Source of the DNA: Boesenbergia rotunda
Taxonomy: Eukaryota; Streptophyta; Magnoliopsida; Zingiberales; Zingiberaceae
Length of the DNA stretch: 64,000 bases
Assembly: GCA_024364735.1 (NCBI GenBank)
Contig: JAGFNQ010000842.1
Location: forward strand, 143,362-207,361
Reading direction: 5' to 3'
How positions within the stretch are numbered: the first letter of the stretch is position 1; each line of letters starts with the position of its first letter. A program made the position numbers and the translations under genes. Positions 19,501 through 31,740 of this stretch are shown here, piece by piece. The notes beneath the pieces were generated by a model. It was not told the DNA's origin. It saw only the letters and a list, made by a program, of their open reading frames with translations, and ran no database searches.

Positions 19501-22455
19501 TAACCTGGAGCGTCTCGCGAAACCACTAGGTATGTATCCCCTAGATTATCTTAAGCACAATTAGAAGCAAATGAAAAGAAATTACCTAAGGTTGTCAATT
19601 CTCAAAAATCTAAGCTCTATGGATTAGTATCTCGTCCTTAAATCAACAACTTAGCCCCTTCATCCTTCATGAGTCATTGAGATGAATTCAACCCACTAGC
19701 CTTTCAAGGAAAATTTTGGTGGCTCTCTCCTTAAGTTCTAACTTGATGATGGAAGTGGAGCTCACTCAAACACACATGCTTCTTGCACTACCATAGGCTT
19801 GCTTATTATCTACTCTCCACCATTAATCATGATTAGGATTCACATCTACAAAAACAAGTGAAAACATGGAAAATGGTAAGAAATGGAGTAAAAGCCAAGA
19901 AAATGGAAAAATGGGTAAAGTGAAAGACTTGAGTGCTCAAAGATGTTTCCAATGTACTTTGCTTCTCTATACAGTCCCCTAATGATTTCAAAAGTGTTGT
20001 GAAGTCAAACTTGAATAATTGCCTTTGATTTGGATGAAAAACCCTTCCTTGACCTCATTGTGCCAAGTTGTGCTATTGTGTGCTAACCTTGCTTTCTCCA
20101 TTCTTCTTCCTGATTTTTCCTCTTTTTCTTTCTCTCTAGTAAGGTCAAATATGTAATGGAACAAGGCTTTAATTCAGATGAGAAAAAACTTCACTTAATT
20201 TCATGGTGCCAACTCAATTGTGTCCACTTGTTTCTTTGTTTTTCTCTTTTTTTTTTCAAACTGTTGCTCTTTTCTTTTTCTTCTGCTCTTAATTCTTCTA
20301 CTGGAGCATTGCAGATCAGATTTAAATCAGAAATCGTGAGAGATCAAGTAACAATTAGAAAATTAGATGCTCCACATACAATCCTCACTAAACTCCTCTT
20401 GTCATTCACTCTTGATACAAATCCTTCATGAGTTGGCACACCTCTTTATCATCAAAATTTTTTCTGTTTCAGATTTCAGCTCACGGCATCACCTTTAGAA
20501 TCAAGAATCTGATTTCTCCCCAGCAGCTACACAATTAATCCTAGCATTAAGTAGTAGTGGAGAATGCAATTGCTTCACTTGGAATCATGACACTACAAAA
20601 TTTTTTTCTGTTTTGATCTATCAATCCTAGCAGCCACTTCCTTCCAATTCTGATCAGTAAAGGATGCACTCATCACTCTTTGATGCATTCATATACCTAC
20701 TGCCTTGATTTATAGCCTCAAAACCCAATTCAATTTGCAAGTTGGTACAAAACTACTAGTATGGAAACAAATTTGATGTGGTAAACACATTTTCTGTATT
20801 AAAACTTGGCACAACAGTTTGTATCATTCAACAACTCCAAATTGCTTTGTTCAGCTGCAATTCATCTTCTCCCCAAAATATTTCTGATTTTTACAGCAAG
20901 GAACAGCTGCATTTCAGTGTCTAGCAGATTGTTTCTGATTTCTATAGCAAAGATCATTTCTTCTCTATTGCAGATTCAACTCTCAGATTTATCTCCATTT
21001 TAGCACAGATTTTTCTGCAATTGGTTCAGAATTTTTCTGCATTCTCCTGCTTCAGATTCTAGCTCCACAGCTTCTTTTTCATACTCTAGAATGGTCAAGT
21101 TTTTCATCCTTGCATCCTCTACTTTCTTCAAGTTTCGAATTTCTGCATTCTGCTGCAAATTTCTTTTCTCTGTTTTTTTTCGAAATCCAATCAGCCACCT
21201 CCTTGTGATCAGTAGTGGATGGCTCAACAATTTATGGCATGTTCATGTACTCAATTTCCGGATGATAGCCTAAACAACCAATTTCAGTTTTCAAGTTGGT
21301 ACAAAACTGATTTTGTGGTGTCTCAATTTAAGTCCTTCATGTGTTTCAATTCTGAATTCTTCCCAATATAGGTTCAACAACACCTCTTCACAGATTTCAT
21401 CAGTCTTGCAGCTATCTTCGAACTCAGCTTGTAACATTGGATCAGATTTGGTCAGCTTCACATTCAATCCTTCAAGATTATTCAACACTTTGCAGCTTAC
21501 TCATTTCAGCAACTATCCTTGCAATTCAGCTCAGATTTTTAGCTTCTTTACAGCTTCTATATAGCTGCAATTCAGCTTCTCCCAATACATTTCTGATTTT
21601 ACCGCAAAGAACAGCTGCATCTCTGATTTTTAACTTCCCAATGCTTGATCCAAGCCACTTTCGACTTAAGATAACTTCATTTTGGCACAAACTTTGCTTT
21701 TGCGTGCCATCTCTTTTTTTTTCTTTTTCTTACATTGCAGATTTTTCTTTTCATTGCATGCCACTTTGATCTTCAAAATGTAGTAAAGAATCTATGTCTC
21801 CAATTGCCTCCATCTCTTTTGCTCATTCTTGGCACATGGAATTTGCAGAATTTTTTTTTTCAACATGAATTGCCTCTTTGATACCAAATCTTTCCAAAAC
21901 ACTAGTCACTCCACCACACTTAATTCTTTGTCCGTCTCGGGCAAAATAGCATTAGAAATATTCCAAACAAACAAGCCCATAGAAAAAGTGAGATTAGGTA
22001 GGGGAAATGAGTAAAGAAAAATGGAATGAACATGATTTTTGCCAAAATTGTTATGGAAAGGTAACCAAAGTAATTAGCCTCTATAGATATGATCCAATCA
22101 TTGAAATATGGCTTAGAAAGAACCTAAGCAAGTTCTAGAGCACAATGACATATGTGTATCACAAAAGTAAGGCTAATTCTCACTAGGTAAAAATAATTCA
22201 TCTCAAATCATCAATTAAGAATTTAAAACCAGGTAGTACTCAAGCATCCAAGAATTCATCCATTAGCTCAAACCCTAAGTTTTTACAACCAAATTTAACT
22301 TATTTTCCAAGAGATTCTAAAATGCTATGGAATAACCTAGAGGGATACTTTTATTCCTACTCATGCAAGAAAAAGTGACAAAAGAAATAACAAGGTATTT
22401 ACAATGACTTTTGTTCATTCTAATCTACTCATGCATTTATTAGCAAGGACTTAAT
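19501..22455 (-). other. AthL-1 3' non-coding region
   Basis: About 3 kb without a supported ORF. It is strongly strand-biased, with many degenerate repeats of the type TTTCTGATTTT and CAGCTGCA on the plus strand (20250-21750). Similar words with opposite strand bias occur in the AthL LTRs at 24600-26100 and 27250-28100. Short frames here lack any conserved motif. Confidence 0.55.
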
Positions 22456-23502
22456 TTAAAAGAAAATTCTAAAAGTCAGAAAAATGAAAGAAAATGCAAG
22501 AAGGAACAAACTCCCCTTTATTTCTGGTGGATGGAGCCTATCAAGAAGTAGCCTCCATCGTGGTAGTCGAGGAATATAGGTGGCTGAGAGAATTCGGACT
22601 CCCCCACACTTGAACTTCATAAAAAATTTCTCTGGTGGCCTAAGGCGATTCAGGTTCAAATTCCATGGAAGGAATGGAGTGCTTCGAATTAAAGTAAAAT
22701 CATCTCCTCCTTCTTTATGCCTTTTAGAAGTCCATCCAGGAGGTTGAAGTCTGTTCAGATGGAGCACCCACTCCTGAAGTCTTCTGGACCCTGCAAAACA
22801 ATGTAATACCTCTCTCAAGCGTGCAGGGTCAGAAAGAAATAAAATAATATCAGTCTCTGCATGAAATGTATCCAAAACTGCATCATATCCAATTAAATCA
22901 ATTCTTGGTGCCTCAATAAATTTTTCATAATTATTTTCTACGAAATTTGCATCCAAAAACTCATCACAAATAATAAAATCAATCCTTGGCACTTCAATAG
23001 AAATTTCACAATTATTTTCTACCAAGGATGTATCAAGCAATATATCATAACCTATGAAATCAACTTTAGGTGCCTCAATGAATTTTTCATAATTATTTCC
23101 AGCATAAGATATATCAAGAGACTCATCACAATAATCAACATCAAGTCTAGGCACTTCTAAAAATTTTTCACATTCAGCATTTTCATGATATGTATCACCA
23201 CATGCTTCAAATTCAACAAATTTTACACTAGGTACCTCTAGGGATTTTTCACAATCAAATTCTACAAGAGATGCATCCCTAGGTGTATTAAAAATAATAA
23301 AATCAGTTTGAGGTACCTCTATGCAATTTTCAGACAAAATAGGAGGAGTATTTACCTGATCGTACTGAAAAATACTTGGAGATTCTACAAAAGTAGATGT
23401 ATCCGTGTTCTCCTCCTGGTCAAGTAATTGCTCCATTTCAGGTTCAAGTTTTGGTGGACACTCCACTAAAGTAGGTGATCCTTGGGTTCTTGCTTCCACC
23501 AT
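22456..23502 (-). CDS. AthL-1 acidic protein with six 26-residue repeats (348 aa)
   Basis: Not a family I recognise. The ATG at 23502 is in frame with upstream sense codons (to about 23595), so the protein probably began earlier as part of the Q-rich ORF. Residues about 55-220 are six tandem 26-27-residue repeats with consensus [CY]EKFIE[VA]PR[IV]DFIGYD followed by LDTS and ENN. The C-terminal third carries three looser repeats of L-N-R-L-x-P-P (residues about 238-312) and ends hydrophobic. The homologous ORF on the plus strand (from about 63553 to the window edge) keeps the start and the first repeats. Position after a gag-like ORF and before the PPT is where Athila elements may have an extra ORF; function unknown. 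Confidence 0.65.
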   Translation of the reverse strand: MVEARTQGSPTLVECPPKLEPEMEQLLDQEENTDTSTFVESPSIFQYDQVNTPPILSENCIEVPQTDFIIFNTPRDASLVEFDCEKSLEVPSVKFVEFEACGDTYHENAECEKFLEVPRLDVDYCDESLDISYAGNNYEKFIEAPKVDFIGYDILLDTSLVENNCEISIEVPRIDFIICDEFLDANFVENNYEKFIEAPRIDLIGYDAVLDTFHAETDIILFLSDPARLREVLHCFAGSRRLQEWVLHLNRLQPPGWTSKRHKEGGDDFTLIRSTPFLPWNLNLNRLRPPEKFFMKFKCGGVRILSATYIPRLPRWRLLLDRLHPPEIKGSLFLLAFSFIFLTFRIFF

Positions 23503-23584
23503 GCAAGTCCCTACACTTTCTGGTTCATCCTCTGAATCTTGTGATGGTCCCTGGGGCTCAGTGCAATCCCCTACACCTGTAGAA

Positions 23585-23927
23585 TCATCTGATTGTTCTG
23601 ATCATTTGGGCTTTTATCTTATTCAATCGATCTTGCATGTTTTGAAACCATTGTTGTTGTTGTTCTTGAAAACTTTGCTGTTGTTGTAGGATTTGTTGAC
23701 ACATCTCCATCATCCTTTGGTGTAGAGCCTCATCCCAATCAGGATCATCAAAGCCTCCTTGGTTAGTGTGGAACTCTTGTTGATCTTGAAATGTAACATA
23801 AGGTTGCTGAAAACCAAGAGTAGGCTGTGCATTCTGAAATGAAGACTGTGGGGACTGATCAAATGGTTGAATAGGCTGATTAAACTGCTGAAAACTTGGC
23901 TCACAACTTGGTGGAGATGGCTGAAAA
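23585..23927 (-). pseudogene. AthL-1 Q-rich ORF, C-terminal part
   Basis: In the minus-strand frame ending at the TGA 23585-23587 the sequence is dominated by Gln, Phe, Pro and Asn (FQQFNQP, FQDQQEFHTNQGG), followed by a Q-rich helix-like stretch (CQQILQQQQ, FQEQQQQWFQNMQDRL). It matches the plus-strand ORF at 62167-63000. Compared with that copy it lacks about 200 residues after the helix, and runs into the next ORF in a different frame. The N-terminus is in the gap. Confidence 0.65.
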
Positions 23928-24099
23928 NNNNNNNNNNNNNNNNNNNNNNNNNNNNNNNNNNNNNNNNNNNNNNNNNNNNNNNNNNNNNNNNNNNNNNNNN
24001 NNNNNNNNNNNNNNNNNNNNNNNNNNNNNNNNNNNNNNNNNNNNNNNNNNNNNNNNNNNNNNNNNNNNNNNNNNNNNNNNNNNNNNNNNNNNNNNNNNN
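23928..24099. other. Assembly gap (172 N)
   Basis: Separates Athila-like ORF sequence from Sirevirus-type LTR sequence, so the real junction is unseen. Confidence 1.
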
Positions 24100-24245
24100 G
24101 ACAAGATGATCACACTTCAAAACATACAAGCATGATGTGGAGAACACAAGGGCGCTGCAAGAACTCAAATTCGAACTCTGCTTCAACGAAGCTTTCTTCA
24201 GCCATTTTGTTTCTCCACTTAGCACCAGGTGACACTATCTCCTGC
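24100..24245 (-). repeat. Piece of a minus-strand SireA-type LTR
   Basis: Reverse complement resembles SireA LTR 395-530 (GTCACCTGGTGCT, TGTGTTCTCCACA). It is the continuation of the LTR at 29217-30966 across the nested element at 24251-29211. Confidence 0.75.
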
Positions 24246-24250
24246 AGCCT
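24246..24250. repeat. Target-site duplication AGCCT, left copy
   Basis: Equal to 29212-29216. Confidence 0.88.
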
Positions 24251-26880
24251 TGATGGAACCCGAAATACTAGATTAAGTTGTCACGAAATGTGTGGGTCCT
24301 CAAAATTTAGAATGTGAATAAATAAAAATCCTGGAAACCTTTTTTGTAATCAAAATATGAAAACGTAGTAAAGGGGTCACAGGTCATATTTTTCCTCGGG
24401 GCTAGTTGATGTTGTGTGATTCAAGCTTGTATTTATGTGTCGTTTGTGAATTTTGGGTTTCGAATGGAATATGGTTTGGGCTTCAATTTAGAATGAAAAC
24501 ACAATGAGAATGAAGGAAAACTCAACCATGGAACTTAACAAGTGATAGCAAGTTATCATTCAACCAAAGGACCACTTACTCATCTAAAGCACTTAAGCAA
24601 TTTCGAAAACACATCTGATTTCCAAATGCAAAACAAATGTCATGCAATGAAATAACACAACAGCTGACTTACAATGGTAACTAAAGCAAAGACTTTGAAC
24701 CTCACTGCAGTAACAAAATCCAAACTTGATACAACTTGATGTGCAAAAGAGGAAGACTGCCTTACTAGGAAAAAGATTGATGTGCAAAAAACTTGATACT
24801 AGCTGCAGGAGTTCTAACTGATCTATTCAGATTAACTAATCAATTCATTGGAAAACAAGTGCTGAATTCAGATGCAACACAGTAGCTAAGCAAACTTGGA
24901 CTTTGGAAGCAAATCTAATATCAAGTGCAAAACAAAGGCTAAGCAATTGCAGCTACACAGTAACTGAATTTCCGATTAGAGCTAATGCAAAGTCTTGCTT
25001 CAACGTCAAACTCAAGACCAACCAAATGCAAAGCAATCCTAGAACATCCCAATACAATTCCAATCCAGAAACCTTACTTGACACAATGGCAGAGATTCAC
25101 TAAACTGCAAAAATAGAGATGGAATTTCAGAAACAAATGGGATGTATAATAAATCGATTCCAAGCACAATTCAAACTGCCAAGTGTGTTTACTTCAGCTA
25201 AATGGAAGCATCAAGTCAACTAAGTGCCAAACAAGCTAACCACTATTCAGAAATAAGTTTCTACTTGGCACAAACTTGCAGAAATTAAGTAAACATGATA
25301 TGCAGGATAGAAATCAGGATTGCCGGTCAGAAATTCATTGGAAGTCAACAAGGATTCAAGGCTGAACTCAAGTGTAGCAATAAAGATCAGAATTCAGACT
25401 GAATCATTACTCTATACAGGGCAGCTTCCAATAGCTTGATACAGGGGCATATAAGCTGAATTTCAGAGACAAATATTATGCAAAATTAAACACGGAATTG
25501 CAGAATGGGGACTGAAACATTACCGAATAGAAACTGATACGAAAACAATCTGATTAGCAGAAATAACAACTGATAAGCAAGATGAAATCTTGATACACAA
25601 CAGGGAAAAGCTGAATTGCTGCATACCAAGTAAACTACAGAGCAGAAACACCACTACAAGCACACTTAAATTGATTTTATCAAACTAGTATCAGATCAAC
25701 TCAGTAATAAACTAGACTAGCTGCTATATAAGGGAGCTCAAGAACCGAAAATTTGCAGAAACTAAAGGGTGATACGCAGCTGAATAACTTGATACGCACA
25801 GGGGGAAACTGCAGAAATGATACACAAGAAATTAAACAACAATTAATGAACTGAAATCGCAAACTAGTGTTCACTAAACAAGTTCACTAACTAACTACTT
25901 GCCGAATGAAACCTAATTAAGCAGAAAAATAATTCAGAACAGAAATTACAGCAACTAAAATAGAAATTCAGAAATAGACTTGCGGCAGTAATGAGATTAC
26001 AGCTAAGAACTGAAATTAGCTAAAGAAATCTACTCCTCAATCACTCTCTAGCTCGAGTACTCCTTGTTCGTCACGCAAGGGTGAGCCTCGAACCCGTAAG
26101 CTCAGCAAATCGATGGAAAACAGCATCTGCGATTCAAAACCAGCTCATCTCTACTCAAATCTGAAAACCCATCGAATTCCTTCAACTCAGCTGCGATGAT
26201 GATTTGGGATTGATCCGAGCACTCCAGGGAACCCCTCTGAACTACTCAGGGTGATGAAATGATGTGCAGCCGATGTTGACAAAATCAGATAGCAAAACTC
26301 CGGAGACCTCACAAAAGCTCTGTTCTTGGGCAATTGAGAGCTGGAAATTCACCGAGAACCCTTCCACTGACTTAGAACTCGATCTAGTGAAGAAATTGAG
26401 GGGTCGCACCCCTTTGGATTGAAGAAAACAGCTAAAGGAATTAAGAACAAAACGAAGAAGAAGAACTGCTGCGGAGACGTGACAAGCTGAAGGCTGTGGC
26501 GAATTTTGATTAAATACTTAAACATGGACAGCTCAGATCAATTTGAGGAAATCCAATGGCTTATCTTCATCCGATCTGAGCCAAACATTGATGATGATGA
26601 TCAGGGGTCAGGATCTGCCTCGTGGTAGCTCGGATCCTCCAGATGTGCAACGGATGGTCCAGATCAACCTAATCTTTGAATGGACGATCTAGAGCCCTCC
26701 GAGCTTGATCCAATGGTTGATTGAGCTCTGATTGGGATGAAACCTTCAGATCTTGATCAGAGTGCTTGATCAACCCTAACCCTAGCTCGAATTGCTTCAG
26801 ATGGACCCAGATCGAGTTATCAAGCTGCGGATTAATCTGGGTCGTCCGATTCAAAAGCGGCTAGATCTGAGTCATCTGGG
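24251..26880 (-). repeat. AthL-2 3' LTR, 5'-truncated
   Basis: Minus-strand end at 24251 (GGGTTCCATCA). It shares long stretches with 26899-29211, e.g. the GGATCCTCCAGATGTG block. About 80 bases at 26800-26880 are inverted relative to the other LTR. Long A/G-biased repetitive middle part (24600-26100). No gene. Confidence 0.75.
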
Positions 26881-26898
26881 AACGGCACCACAAAAATT
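26881..26898 (-). other. AthL-2 decayed primer-binding site
   Basis: Minus strand AATTTTTGTGGTGCCGTT, a damaged form of the tRNA-Asp site seen intact at 61977-61994. Confidence 0.65.
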
Positions 26899-29211
26899 TG
26901 ATGGACCCGAAATACTAGATTAAGTTGTCACGAAATGTGTGGGTCCTCAAAATGTAGAATGTGAATAAATAAAAAGCTGAAAATCCTTTTTGCAATTAAA
27001 ATATGAAAATGTAGTAAAGGGGCCACATGTCGTATTTTTCTAGGGCTAGTTGAAATTGTGTGATTTAATGCTTGTATTTATGTGTCGCTAATATTTTTGG
27101 GGTTTCAAATAAAATGTGGGTTTGGATTGTAAACAGAAATGCAATCACAATGGAAATGAGAAAAACTTAGCCCAATGAACTAATCAAGAAGTTGGCACTA
27201 AAGGACTCAACTAATGGTAAACCGAATCAAACAAAGTACTTAACCAATTTGGAAAACAAATCTAAATTCGAATGCAAACAGAGGCTAAGCAAATAGATAA
27301 ATGCAGTTTCTAAAATGAACAAGCTTAACACAAGGGATAACCTACGAAATTCAGAAATGAGACAACAAACAAACTCAAACTAGCTACAAGTCTTAGAGGC
27401 CAACAAATGCAACAAAATTCAGAAATGGATGAATGCAATACCAATTGTATTCAAATGCTATCCTACACCAACAGACAAGTGGAAAAAAACTGATGCAATC
27501 AATGCTCAAATCAGCTTAGCACGCAAGAGGTGATCTTTGTGCCAAAGCTGAAACTTTTGTGCCAAAAAGGAGTCTAACAATTCAGCCTTGAAACCTATTG
27601 ATCAAACATAGAAAGAGCAGCTACAAATGCAATGCTATGCAGGGATAAGAAGAAATTTCAGAAATGAAATCAGCACATCGAAAATTGACAGAATTCAGAT
27701 TAGCTAACTGCAGAAATGGAAAGTTAAATTTGAGGAGCAACTAAGCTCCAGAACTCACAAGCAACTGAGATCGAATTTACCCAACTAATTACAGGAAACA
27801 ATTCAGAAACAAACTAATATAGCTGATATGAAAATGCAGAACCAAAGGAATTGATACGCAGAGTTAAAGTGCAGCTAGAAAATTCTGAAACGCAGCTAAC
27901 GGAATTGGCACGCAAGTAAAGAAACTGAAAACTGACTGAAATTGAATTTGATTGTCCACTAAACAAGCTCCTAAACTACTTAACTTGAAGATTTAAAACC
28001 TAATTAAGGTAAACAATTCAGAAAACCAACTCAAACAGCTGATACTTAAATTTTAGAACAGAATTCGTGGCACAAATTACAGCTACTGCAATAACAAAAA
28101 ATTCACTAAATAAATCTACTCCTCAACCCTTCCCGAGCTCAAGAATTCCTTGTTTGTCACTCAAGGGCAAGCCAAGAACCCCTTCGGCTCCGCAAATCAG
28201 TGAGAAATCATCTCTGAAGTCGACTCTACTCAAATCTGCTCTTAGCTGGAATTTGCAATCCGATCCACTCTATCTCAACTGATGGAACTGCGATGATGAT
28301 TTGAGAATCATCTGAGCTCACCTGAGAACCCCTACAAGTGGCTCAGACGCTTGGAAATGGATCGTGGACGAGAAGCGAGTGATCGGATTGAAGAATTGCC
28401 GAAACCCTCAAACAATCCCTGTTCCGGCACAAATTGAGCTGAATTCTCCAAGGAAACTATTCCCAAGGATTGAAATCTTGATCTAGGATTGAAGTTGAGG
28501 TGGTCACGCCTTCTTGGAAGAAAAATTTGAAGAAACGATGAAGAACAAAATGAAGAATGCGAAGAACGGCGAAGACGCGACGAGGAGAAGTCTGGGCAGA
28601 TTTTTGATTAAATACATAAGAATGGACGGCTCAGATTTCTTTGACTCAATCCAACGGCTGATCTTCATCCGATCTGAACCAAATTTTGATGACGTTGATC
28701 AAGGGTCAGGATCTGCCTCGTGGTAGCTCGGATCCTCCAGATGTGTAAAGGATGGTCCAGATCAACCTAATCTTTGAATGGACGATCTAGAGCCCTCAGA
28801 GCTTGATCCAACGGTTGAATGAGCTCTGATTGGGATGAAACCTTTAAATCTTGATCAGAGTGCTTGATCTGCCCTAACCCTAGCTTCGATGGCTTCAGAT
28901 GGTCCCAGATGGCTCAGATCTAGCCGCTTTTGAATCGGACGGCCCAAATTAATCCAAAGCTTGATAACTCGATCCGGGTCCACTTCCGACTCAAGTTTGA
29001 CCCAGTATGCCCTAGGTCCATGAACCTTTCATGCCTACAAAAATAAATCAAAAATTTAGTGGCCAAATAATCCATATATGTGTAATTTTGCAATTATGTC
29101 CAAAATAAAAGGAAGTTCTAAAACCTAGGGTAAATTCACCATTAAGCAAGTAAAACATGGGTCAAATATGGATTTAAGCAACTAAAATAATCAATAAAAT
29201 GGTACTTATCA
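26899..29211 (-). repeat. AthL-2 5' LTR (2313 bp)
   Basis: Minus strand TGATAAGTACC...GGGTCCATCA. The start matches 47259 and 19487(-); the end matches 50573 and 61970. No coding region. Confidence 0.85.
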
Positions 29212-29216
29212 AGCCT
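29212..29216. repeat. Target-site duplication AGCCT, right copy
   Basis: Pairs with 24246-24250. Confidence 0.88.
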
Positions 29217-30966
29217 CCAGCTGCTTCCCTGCCAATGCCAGCTACCACTGAGCTCTCCCTGGACTCCCTGAGCTTCCCTCAGCCAAGCTCCAGTTAGCAG
29301 CTCCAGTCTGCAGCTCCAGCCGTTGCAACCTGAGATGGAAAACGGGCAAACCTGCTTTAAGGAAAACCTCCATTGACTTCTCCTTGAGTGTTTGAATCCT
29401 TCCCTGTCTCCTGCAGCTTCATCAGATCAATAGAGCAGCATATCAAATAGAAAATCAAGCAAGAGAGATTAAGCGCAGAGAATCGGATACGTTCAGACGC
29501 GATCAGAGCGTCTGACAGTGCATTTTGAATTAAAGTGATCGGTCACAGAACCGATCAGAGGGTCTCTTGATCGGTCACCAGACCGATTAGGATGGGTTCA
29601 GGCCGATCAGGCTTCATCCTGATCGATCCCCAACGCTCAATCAGAAATCGCGATTTCTTTGGGACTCTCCTGGACCGATCACCAGATCGATCCCAGGTTG
29701 TGGATCGATCACCGGACCGATCCAACCCTTTTTCAGGTGATTTCTGAGTTTCGCAGTCCAAACCTCCTGATTGGTTGCCGGACCGATCAGGGAGCCTCCT
29801 GATCAGTCACCTGACCGATCAAATCATGACCAGACCGATCAGGCTCCGTCCTGATCGATCTTAGTGAGGAACTCGCGAAGCTAGATCGTTCTCCAGAACG
29901 ATGTGCACAGTGAGCCAAATCGGTCACAAGACCGATCAGGAGCAGATCAGCAGGGGAACTCAACCTCACTGAGTGCTCCCTGATCGGTCACCAGACCGAT
30001 CAGGAGCCAGGCAGTGGATGAAATGCATACTCCCTGATCGGTCACCAGATCGATCAAGAGCCGGACAGTAGGTTCCCAACCTCACTGTGTGCTCCCTGAT
30101 CGGTCACCAGACTGATCCGTCATTGCTGGATCGGTCACCAGACGGATCCACGATCGGTCACTAGACCGATCAGGAGCAGATCATCAGGGGAACTCAACCT
30201 CACTGAGTGCTCCCTGATCGGTCACCAGACCGATCAGGAGCCAGGCAGTGGATGAAACGCATACTCCCTGATCGGTCACCAGATCGATCAGGAGCCGCAC
30301 AGTAGGTTCCCAACCTCACTGTGTGCTCCCTGATCGGTCACCAGACCGATCTGTCATTGCTAGATCGGTCACCAGACCGATCCACGATGGAGCAGCATGC
30401 CAGCTTCCTTGATCGATCGCCAGACCGATCCATGGGCTCAAACCTAGCCCTCCAAGCTAGGTTTTCATCTACCTTAGCCCTCCAAGCTAAGGATTTTTCA
30501 CCTAACCCTCCAAGTTGGGAATTTGCACCTAATCCTCCAAGTTAGGACTTTTCACCTAGCCCTCCAAGCTAGGACTTTTCACCCAACCCTTCCGAATTAT
30601 GACTTTTCCAGACCTAGCCCTCCAAGCTAGGACCTGACCCTCCAAGCCAGAACTTTTTCACCTAACTCTCCAAGATGGGAATTTTCACCTAACCCTCCAA
30701 GTTAGGACCTTTCACCTAGCCCTCCAAGCCAGGACTTTTCACCCACCTCTTCCGAATTAGGACTTTTCAACACCTAGCCCTCCAAGCTAGGATTTACCAC
30801 ACCTAACCATCCAGGTTAGGATTTTCCAACACCTAGCCCTCCAAGCTAGGATTTTCACCAACATGCCTAATCCACGTTCAGGACTTAATCATAATCAATA
30901 ATGATCAACCTAAACTAAAATCGGTGTCAACACCAAAACAACAATCAGGGTCAGACTGCATCAACA
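29217..30966 (-). repeat. Minus-strand SireA-type LTR
   Basis: Begins on the minus strand at 30966 with TGTTGATGCAGTCTG, the same start as 15793. It has the CTAGC...GCTAG hairpin array (about 30430-30860) and a dense GATCGGTCACCAGACCGATC palindrome array (about 29535-30430). Part of the array (29930-30120 and 30160-30350) is a nearly exact 210-bp duplication. It is interrupted at 29216 by AthL-2. Confidence 0.9.
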
Positions 30967-31732
30967 TCAAGTGGGTATAGGATGGTGAAGGGAATGGGGC
31001 ATGATTCATTATAGCTGCTGAAGGGTTTCAGAATTGTTTTTGAGGTCAACCGTTGATCTTTCGATTAATTGGCGATCATGATGTACTACTAGGTGCCACT
31101 CATGATCGTTCTATAATTGATTAATTATAGACGGCCAACATAAATCGAAAGCCTATTTAGTCACATGCACTACGAGTAATTCGGGGGATTTAAAACGAGT
31201 TGAAAATTGGATTTTCCAATCAAGAGAGATTAGGTTTGATTGAGCCAAACGATATGTCGAATCTGAATTTTTCAGAGACGCATCGGAAGCGTAAAATGGC
31301 TAAGTCTTTTGAAGACTTAATAGATGAATTAAATAAGTTTAATTCATTGGGGCTTGGCTTGGATGGGCCGGCCAAAGAGGGCCTCCATCCTCTTTGCTTG
31401 CCGGCCACAACAAAGGGGGAGAACCAAGTTTTTGGTTCAATTTATAAAATAAACCAAGTGTGGTTTGTTTTATAAAATTATGGATGATATAAATTTTTAT
31501 ATAATAAACCAAGGTTTGGTTTATTTTTCATGGAAATTAAATTGAACCATGGATTGGTTTATTTTTATAAAATCAATCATGGATTGATTTACCATGATAA
31601 GGAAATTTATTCCATAGGAGAGAAGATTTTTATCATGAATTAAAATATGATTTTAACCATGATATAAAATCAAACTTGGCATGATAGAATAAGTTATTCC
31701 ATATTTGAGAGGCTTGATGGTTGAGAGGCCAC

Positions 31733-31740
31733 TATATAAG
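31733..31740 (+). promoter_or_regulatory. TATA box in CopX
   Basis: TATATAAG, about 60 bases upstream of a CT-rich leader (CTCTCTCCCTCTC). Confidence 0.6.

Larger units (their letters stand above)
19449..23927 (-). mobile_element. AthL-1: Athila-like non-autonomous element, 3' part
   Basis: Minus strand order: Q-rich ORF, repeat ORF, about 3 kb of non-coding DNA, purine tract, LTR tip TGATAGATACCATTTTGTTG. The LTR tip matches the LTR starts at 29211 (-) and 47259 (+), and the ORFs match 62167-64000 (+), whose primer site is tRNA-Asp, the Athila/Tat type. The 5' part is lost in the gap at 23928-24099. Confidence 0.8.
24251..29211 (-). mobile_element. AthL-2: Athila-like LTR-PBS-LTR deletion derivative
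   Basis: 4961 bp inside a SireA-type LTR, flanked by AGCCT. On the minus strand: complete LTR (29211-26899), decayed primer site, then a second LTR that lacks its beginning (about 26880-24251). All genes are gone. The two LTRs are clearly diverged and differ in length, so it is old. Confidence 0.8.

Noticed and set aside
19501..22455. Possible host exons in T-rich open frames (20156-21769)
   Set aside because: Low-complexity, no motif, lies between an ORF and PPT of one retroelement.
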